Shown here in pieces: positions 57,701-64,000 of a stretch of 64,000 nucleotides of DNA (its first letter is position 1; each line of letters opens with the position of its first letter). Both the position numbers and the translations under genes were made by a program. The notes under the pieces are model-generated. The model searched no databases and was not told the DNA's origin. It worked only from the letters and a program-made list of their open reading frames with translations. This DNA is from Dallia pectoralis (lineage: Eukaryota > Chordata > Actinopteri > Esociformes > Umbridae), in the NCBI GenBank assembly GCA_029465975.1, contig CM055749.1:12821697-12885696 (forward strand), given 5' to 3'.

Positions 57701-60700
57701 CATTCTAGTGAGGCAATCGTTGTGTACTATTAATTGTGATGCGGGGGACTTTGAGCCTATGCTTGAGAATTGCCAATATTGACTAAGTGTTAAAAAACGC
57801 CATAGACAGTGAGTTTTAACTGACACGTTGACAGGCATTGTGCTGAGTTGTTTGTTGCTTTAATGCTCATTAGCATTATTACAAAAATTGATTAATTTTA
57901 GCCACGCCTACAGAATAGAGTTTTTACGCTATTAAATAAATCCCAACTATTGCCAGGATAACACTATTACAATAAATGCTTACATAGATCCTCTGAAAGG
58001 CAACAATGTTTTGTATGAAGTGCAGATACATCTGATTTATGAAATACATCCCCTGTAAAGAGATAAACTAATTTCAATAGAAAACAATAACATTCTGGAG
58101 CTCTGCTAACATCAACACCAAACCGTTCATATTATTTTGTAAGAAATGTTACAGAGTAACAATGATTTTGAGAGCTGCATTAAATGCTTAAACAAACCAT
58201 TGCAAGTCTCTCTATCCTAGACAGGAATTCTGAGGAAGAAAATGAACCGAAAGAATGCTGAGACAAGACAATTTGTCACAGGATCTGTGTGGGTGCTGTA
58301 GGGCTTTGAATGGCTATTATTTTATCAGAAAAGATAATCTGTGAGAAAATAGATGAAGTCACTGGAAAGTGCGATGTAAATCTATGAAACGGTCTACGTA
58401 AATCAAACGAAACAGATTTATGATGGAAAAGTGTGTGTCTAGAAGGTGAATTTCAAAACAAAATGGCGGCGTTGTTAATGGCCTCGCTTTCATTTCTTTT
58501 CGAACGTATTCGAATCTATCTGGGTTACTGGAAGCCTCCTGTATTGGCCTGATATATTAACAGAACAGGAAGTGGCTATTGGTTTATGTGCCCTGGCTCC
58601 GGCCGACACTGGCACCAAGCTTGGTACCGGTACATGTGTGGCCACCACATCTGAAGCTGCCCAGCGCCAGAGTCTGGCATGTTTTTACTGGCGAAGTCCT
58701 GACGACCAGACCTCCTCCACAGATCCCAACCTTAATGCAGTGATCCATACTGGAGAGGTCTCTACTTGGTGCTTTGATTTTGTGTGAATAAGAACTTAGA
58801 AGCACTAAATACTCATAGTCAAACCAGCATTTTATGGCCCCCAGTGTCATTTTGACTGCGGTGTGCATAACAGGGTATTTTTAAACATTCCCTGATAGTG
58901 TTAACGTATGGCTGATTGAATTTAAAGTTGGATACTACGGTCTGATGAGTTGGATACGGGGGGTTTATATTGATATGTGTCACAAAGTATGCTGGTCTTT
59001 GACGTACTTCTCAGTTTTTTTGGTGAGTAATAAAACGAGGGGGTTTTGACTCTGAGCAGGTTATGGCTTTTTGTGTGTGAAGCAAGAGCCAGATTTAATG
59101 TATCGTGTACATTTGGAGTATTCGGATATTTACTGTTCAGTTTCATTTAAAGGCTATTAGGAAGAATGCTTCAACAGCTAATTTGAAACGCTTATTACTG
59201 AACATTGCTGTAATTAATTCTTGCGACAAATCAAATGAACTCTAGATTATCCAGAGAATTGATCAACGGGGTAAAACCATGAACATTTGGGTCAATAAAG
59301 GACCTCCTTGTATTCCAAACGTTCCCTTATTTGGTCGTATTCCATTAGATTCTCCTTGAATCCATTCTACATGTGTTTCCATTTCACCAGATAATTGGAT
59401 TTTTAAAACTTCATTTGGACTATTACCACAGTCAATTGAAAAGCGACCTGGCAAGCCCGGTTCATTAATGAGGTGATGAATGAGTGGTTTGGATCCAGGA
59501 CACTGGGCATTATGTTTGCCTTCTAAGTTGCATACTCTTCCCTAAGTAGTGCACTTCATTTGACCGGTGCATAAGGCTGTAGTGGAAAATATCCGAGTGT
59601 ATATGAGATACCGTGGGAATAGGGAGCCAGTAGTTGTGGGTTGAATTGGAGAAACTTTGAGTCAAGCCCTGAGTTCCAAACCAGGCGTGTTGACCAATGG
59701 GATCTCCCTCCGTGTCATTACGAGAAACCAAGCAGTTTGAACCAGTGAAGAAAGTTTGATAATCCTTCAGACTAAATCTGCTAGGGCTTTGGTTAATTAT
59801 ATGAGTGTATCCGTGTTAGTGGATCTAATTCTATTGGGAGTGTCCTGCATATTAATACTCAGTCAAGATATGAAGGGTGTTTTTTAATTATTGTGTACTT
59901 CACAGTGACTTGCTATTTAATATACTACCTTGTGCAGTGATATAATGTCTAAATCTTTTCTACTACTTCTATCAATGTAATTTGAGCGCATAATGCATGT
60001 TTGGCATTTCAATATACAGTTGTTATTGTTTGGGAGAGCTCGGTCATTTGGATCGAGGTTAGGTTAGGTTACTTGTGGATCTGATGACTAAGATAACACA
60101 CCTGCAAGTTAGCCAAGATAAATGCCAGCCGGAGATAGCTGGTGTGTTTCTGGTCCACGTTTTGCAGCACAGTGCTTACAGGCAAACAAATTCCTACCCA
60201 ACCCAGACCCTGGCTTCCTTACATTAGATTGATGTTAGGGATGACTTGTGGCCTGGAGGTGTTGAAGATGTGAGATCGGATGATCCTACTGTGGCTGCAC
60301 GTCTGCACTGCCGTTATTCACTAGATGCATTTATACGTACACACAAATGTACCTAATCACATTATGCGTCCAGCCGTCGCACCATTTATTGAGGCTATAT
60401 ATATACGAAATCTCTGTAAAGCTGAAAATGATTTACGTAGAACGGGTGGAGTCTGAAATCTGGGCCGGGCCTACAGCTGTTCAGGTGCTGTAAAACTTTC
60501 TCTCCAGTCCCCACCTTTTTAGTGAAGACAAAGCCCAGAGGTGTGAGGAGATCTGTCCCAACCTGCACCCCTGGATCAGGGCGCTCTCTCCTCCCTCCTC
60601 CCTCCTCCTCCTCCCTCCTCCCTCCTCCCTCCTCCCAGCTCAGTTCACACTTGTTATTCTTACCATTGCTAGCTGTGACATCAGATCCCCTCGTTGCCTT

Positions 60701-60800
60701 GGGTTTCGCAAGCCTGTCAGCAGCCAAGTCCAGACAAAGTTCCCAAAGGCTTCCGAGTGGGGTAGAAATTGAAGCGTCAGGGATGAGAGTAAATGAGTGT

Positions 60801-60845
<45 letters not shown>

Positions 60846-62894
60846 TGTGAAAAGCCTGAATGAGGTCATCGTCAGAGTGTTTTATCAGCAATAGTCAGCA
60901 GTAACAACAGTGTAGAGGTAGCAACAGTGTGAAGTGGACAATGGGCCAAGATATGTTCAGCCAGGGACTGGCCAGGTTGGATTGACTCTGTGGGACTGTT
61001 ATCTGTTTGCATAAGGAAACACAGACCTCTCTCCCCCGGACTAGTGCAGTACGCTGCTGCTAAGGTAAGAGCCACCATCTCAGCTGTCTCTCAGTACGGC
61101 AATAGATTCCTATGGCTTTTTATGTTGGGTGATACATTCAATCCAAACTGTTTTCATTTTGTGGAAATTTCCACACGTAGATTTGACTGCAGATATGTAT
61201 TTACTTTGGCATTGTATCCGGATCCCCATACTGCCAAAGGTATGTCAAATTACTGTGTATACTTTCCATTGGTTATTTTACACGAGCGGTCAAAGTTTTC
61301 ATGTCGCCTATTATCTTAGAAATACATTACATTTTTTTTTTAGTCCTCAAAAGAGAATACTTTTTTCTTTCTTGCCCTGTAAGCTTGAGCCACTGTGATT
61401 AATCATCCGCTGGCAAGCTAAACACACCTACGGTAACTACTGGTACATTTCGTTTTTCTCAATGTGCAGACTACGAGGTTGAAAGGAATTCACTGCAATG
61501 AACTCAATGACATTTTCTGCTATTTGTAAAACAATAGATCGATATTATCAGGAATGGTACCGAGAGGTCTCTGACTGGTACCTCTATTCTCTCCTATCTC
61601 CTCCCAGGTGCCAGTCTGTGTCCCCACCTCCCATTCTCTCTGCCACACAGGGGCGGTGTCACGCTCCGCTCAGCGACACTGAGGACAACGGGCAGCACGT
61701 CAGGTACGTTAAAACACACGGAAGGTTCCTGGGCCGAGCCGGCTGGAGCAGCAAGACCGCCAGCCTCTGCAGTGGAGCCTCTCTCTCCGAATTACCGTCC
61801 CAGAGCCGTCTTACCAAGTCCAAGAGCATCAGCTGTCTGGACACGTCACTCTCCATCTACAGGCCTCTGGGCGGTGCTCAGGTGGGTCAGGAGGAGCACA
61901 AGGAGAACCAGAGACGGGAGAATATTTCCGGGGATGGACTGAGTGCCGGGCCCCTAAGCTGGAGCACCATCTCCCTGGCACTTTCATCCAACCACAGCCA
62001 CAAGCGCACTCTCTCTCTCAGCCGCCCGGTTACCGGGACGTCCTCGGTCGCCATCCGCAAGAAGATCTCGGAATGGGAGTGCAGGAGGGTGGCTCTACCT
62101 AGGATGAGCCTGTGTCTGGAGAAGGGTCCTGTAGGTGAGCGTGTGGGCAGCGGTAGTGAGGGGTGTGCCAGCCTCCTCCCCTCGCCCTGCACGGAGAACA
62201 CCTTCGACTTCAAGGGTATCCGGAGGATGAGTACGGCCTTCTCCGAGTGCTCCCTCCAAGAGACTGAGGAGGAGGAGGCAGCAGTCTCAGACAGGGAGGG
62301 CCTCGGACGCTTTCAGAAGAGGCCAGGAAAGACAGACTCCTCAGCCTTATACTTGCGTACCCTGTCTGCCAGGAAGGAAACGTCTGCTGTACTCAATCGG
62401 ATACAAAAGATTGAACAGGTGCTGAAGGAGAGTCCCAGCCAGCCGCCGCGGTATCTTAGCAACTGCTATGCGCCAGACAAAACGAGACAGAAGTGTTTCA
62501 CCATAGGGGGGACTGACGGCATGGACAGTGCATGTACCAGTAAACGCAGCAGTATCTGTTCTGTGGCCACGGAACCGGAAACACTGGCGCCGTCTGACAA
62601 GCTCTCCAGACTCAGAAATAGGTTCAGTGTGAGTTCAACCCGGTCAGAGGCCGAGAGCCCAGAACCCCCCGGTCCACAGACCTCGGGGGGCGCGCCTGTC
62701 AACCCCCTCCCCAAACCCAAACGCACCTTTGAGTATGACGCCAACCGTAACCACAAGGGCACGTCGCCAAGCAACGGACTACTTCCTGTCAATGCCTCCG
62801 ACGAGTCACCTCCACCCCTTCCCACCACCCCCGCTCCAAACCTGATGAGGAATGTGACGAAGGACGAGAGCTCCTCCAAGAGCGTCCGGGACAG
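54639..62894 (+). CDS. dennd2b: DENND2B (ST5), first two coding exons (partial)
   Basis: DENN-domain protein known from human ST5/HTS1: a guanine-nucleotide exchange factor for Rab13 with links to MAPK signalling; the N-terminal half is disordered and carries proline-rich motifs. Coding exon 1 is 54664-54737, coding exon 2 is 61608-62894; the joined frame gives MTANKSSKSAPRAGGSN...DR/CQSVSPPPILS, as in human (MTANK..., SQSVSPPPVLS). Conserved blocks in exon 2: IRKKISEWECRR, PRMSLC, FDFKGIRRMSTAFSECS, RKETSAVLNRIQKIEQVLKE, PLPKPKRTFEYD and PPPLPTTPAPN. About 453 residues are in the window; the DENN domain lies downstream. The intron between is 6870 bases. Confidence 0.93.
55330..57430 (-). mobile_element. 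Degenerate LINE (L2-like) with endonuclease remnants
   Basis: Minus-strand frames recover apurinic-endonuclease blocks in order: FCQDRSAKGGGVAIYC (about 57328-57378), then LMAPHLSSGFLLLEDLNWD (57122-57178), LDTLNLTQIINEPTSFN (about 57040-57092) and LSDHCLIAC (about 56925-56953). The canonical GDFN is changed to EDLN and several stops occur. Downstream (56880 to 55330) the reverse transcriptase part is too decayed to read. It lies in dennd2b intron 1 in antisense orientation. The clade is my inference from the endonuclease wording. Confidence 0.75.
57431..60580. other. Middle part of dennd2b intron 1
   Basis: About 3.1 kb. I see no exon or tandem array. Several short open frames on both strands have no recognisable homology. 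Confidence 0.5.
60585..60841. repeat. (CCTCCT)n tract and (TC)n microsatellite
   Basis: CCTCCTCC-type polypyrimidine from about 60587 to 60638, and about 19 TC units at 60804-60841. Both are in dennd2b intron 1. Confidence 0.9.
61608..62894 (+). CDS. dennd2b: dennd2b large coding exon 2
   Basis: 1287 bases, acceptor CTCCTCCCAG, donor GTAAGA, phase 2 in and 2 out. Encodes the Ser/Pro-rich N-terminal region of ST5; proline motifs such as SPPPLPTTPAP and VNPLPKPKR could bind SH3 domains. The frame stays open upstream to an ATG at 61498, but that stretch is intronic because the exon-1 join reproduces the human sequence. Its GC content is clearly higher than its surroundings. Confidence 0.95.
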
Positions 62895-63187
62895 GTAAGA
62901 ATAGACGATGTATCGCAGCTGTTAGTTGAGATGTTGAGCTACCTAACTGTTCTGGCATCAGTCCAAGGTATTAAGGACAGATACTCCCTTAGATACTCTC
63001 TGCAGATCAAACAAAATGGCGGACAGTGAATGCAGACTTCTGTAGTGTCACAGCAAAACATCGATTTTGGAGACTGCACTAAAACAAAGAAGTAGTGCCA
63101 TTTATTTGATTCCTTTTCGTAAGTCCGCATAGACAGCATTTATTTGTCCTGGATTTGACCTTTTGTCTAACAGGTTATTGATGTTAG
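62895..63187 (+). other. dennd2b intron 2, start
   Basis: Unique sequence between the donor of exon 2 and the 52-bp array; nothing recognised. Confidence 0.6.
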
Positions 63188-64000
63188 GGTGGTAAGGACC
63201 ACTTAGTTAAGATTTGTTTTATTAGTACTATTGTGTATTCATTGATAGGACCACCTAGTAAAGATGCGTTTTGTTAGTATAATTGTGTATTCATTGATAG
63301 GACCACCTAGTAAAGATGTGTTTTATTAGTACTATTGTGTACTCATTGATAGGATCACCTAGTAAAGATGTGTTTTGTTAGTATTATTGTGTATTCATTG
63401 ATAGGATCACTTAGTAAATATGTGTTTTGTTAGTATTATTGTGTATTCATTGATAGGATCACCTAGTAAAGATGTGTTTTGTTAGTATTATTGTGTATTC
63501 ATTGATTGGACCACCTAGTAAAGATGTGTTTTGTTAGTATTATTGTGTATTCATTGATAGGATCACCTAGTAAAGATGTGTTTTGTTAGTATTATTGTGT
63601 ATTCATTGATAGGATCACCTAGTAAAGATGTGTTTTGTTAGTATTATTGTGTATTCATTGATAGGATCACCTAGTAAAGATGTGTTTTGTTAGTACTATT
63701 GTGTATTCATTGATAGGATCACCTAGTAAAGATGTGTTTTATTAGTACTATTGTGTATTCATTGATAGGATCACCTAGTAAAGATGTTTTTTATTAGTAC
63801 TATTGTGCATTCATTGATAGGATCAACTAGTAAAGATATGTTTTGTTAGTATTATTGTGTATTCTTTGATAGGATCACCTAGTATAGATGTTTTTTATTA
63901 GTACTATTGTGCATTCATTGATAGGATCACCTAGTAAAGATGTTTTTTATTAGTACTATTGTCTATTCATTGATAGGATCACCTAGTAAAGATGTATTTT
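63188..64000. repeat. 52-bp minisatellite, at least 15 copies, runs off the window
   Basis: Unit GATAGGATCACCTAGTAAAG followed by ATGTGTTTTGTTAGTATTAT and TGTGTATTCATT. Copies are spaced at exactly 52 bases (for example 63244 and 63296). Distal copies switch to GTTTTTTATTAGTACTATTG, so variants are zoned. The window ends inside it. Confidence 0.97.

Noticed and set aside
59263..59454. 63-codon minus-strand frame (IDCGNSPNEV...)
   Set aside because: Composition looks protein-like but I recognise no family and see no splice or start context.
61498..61607. In-frame extension of dennd2b exon 2 to an ATG at 61498
   Set aside because: The acceptor at 61606-61607 joined to the exon ending at 54737 reproduces the human N-terminus; the extension contains no conserved sequence.

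Overview
This is vertebrate, almost certainly teleost fish, DNA: widely spaced GT-AG exons, long AT-rich introns, Tc1/mariner relics of the type common in fish, a LINE relic, and very abundant minisatellites. Every gene I can recognise is on the + strand. I cannot place the species below 'teleost'.

Layout: (1) 205-2106, the last four coding exons of a SINHCAF/FAM60A gene (Sin3-HDAC subunit), with a roughly 2.1-kb 3' UTR ending near 4225. (2) 5879-28247, a complete 23-exon scube2 gene (predicted 1018 aa): signal peptide, nine EGF-like modules, spacer, cysteine-rich repeats, CUB domain and conserved C-terminus. Its poly(A) signals are at 29438-29451. (3) 29876-31523, a complete five-exon tmem9b gene (189 aa). 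(4) 31524-54638, about 23 kb with no convincing coding exon; it holds Tc1/mariner relics, a 33-bp minisatellite and smaller repeats. (5) 54639-62894, the first coding exon and the large second coding exon of dennd2b (ST5). The intron between them carries a LINE relic. The rest of dennd2b lies beyond the window, which ends inside a 52-bp tandem array.

scube2, tmem9b and dennd2b in this order and orientation match the human chromosome 11p15 neighbourhood (SCUBE2-NRIP3-TMEM9B-ASCL3...ST5). No NRIP3 is seen between scube2 and tmem9b. The four genes are independent in function: chromatin repression, release of Hedgehog ligand, endolysosomal membrane function, and Rab GEF/DENN signalling.

I found no undescribed multi-gene system. 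The most useful observations are a GC-AG intron in scube2, a phase-compatible candidate cassette exon in its 8.6-kb intron 16, dense minisatellites in that intron (70 x 20 bp, 33 x 23 bp, 29 x 23 bp), and a 55-bp array that runs into a splice acceptor.
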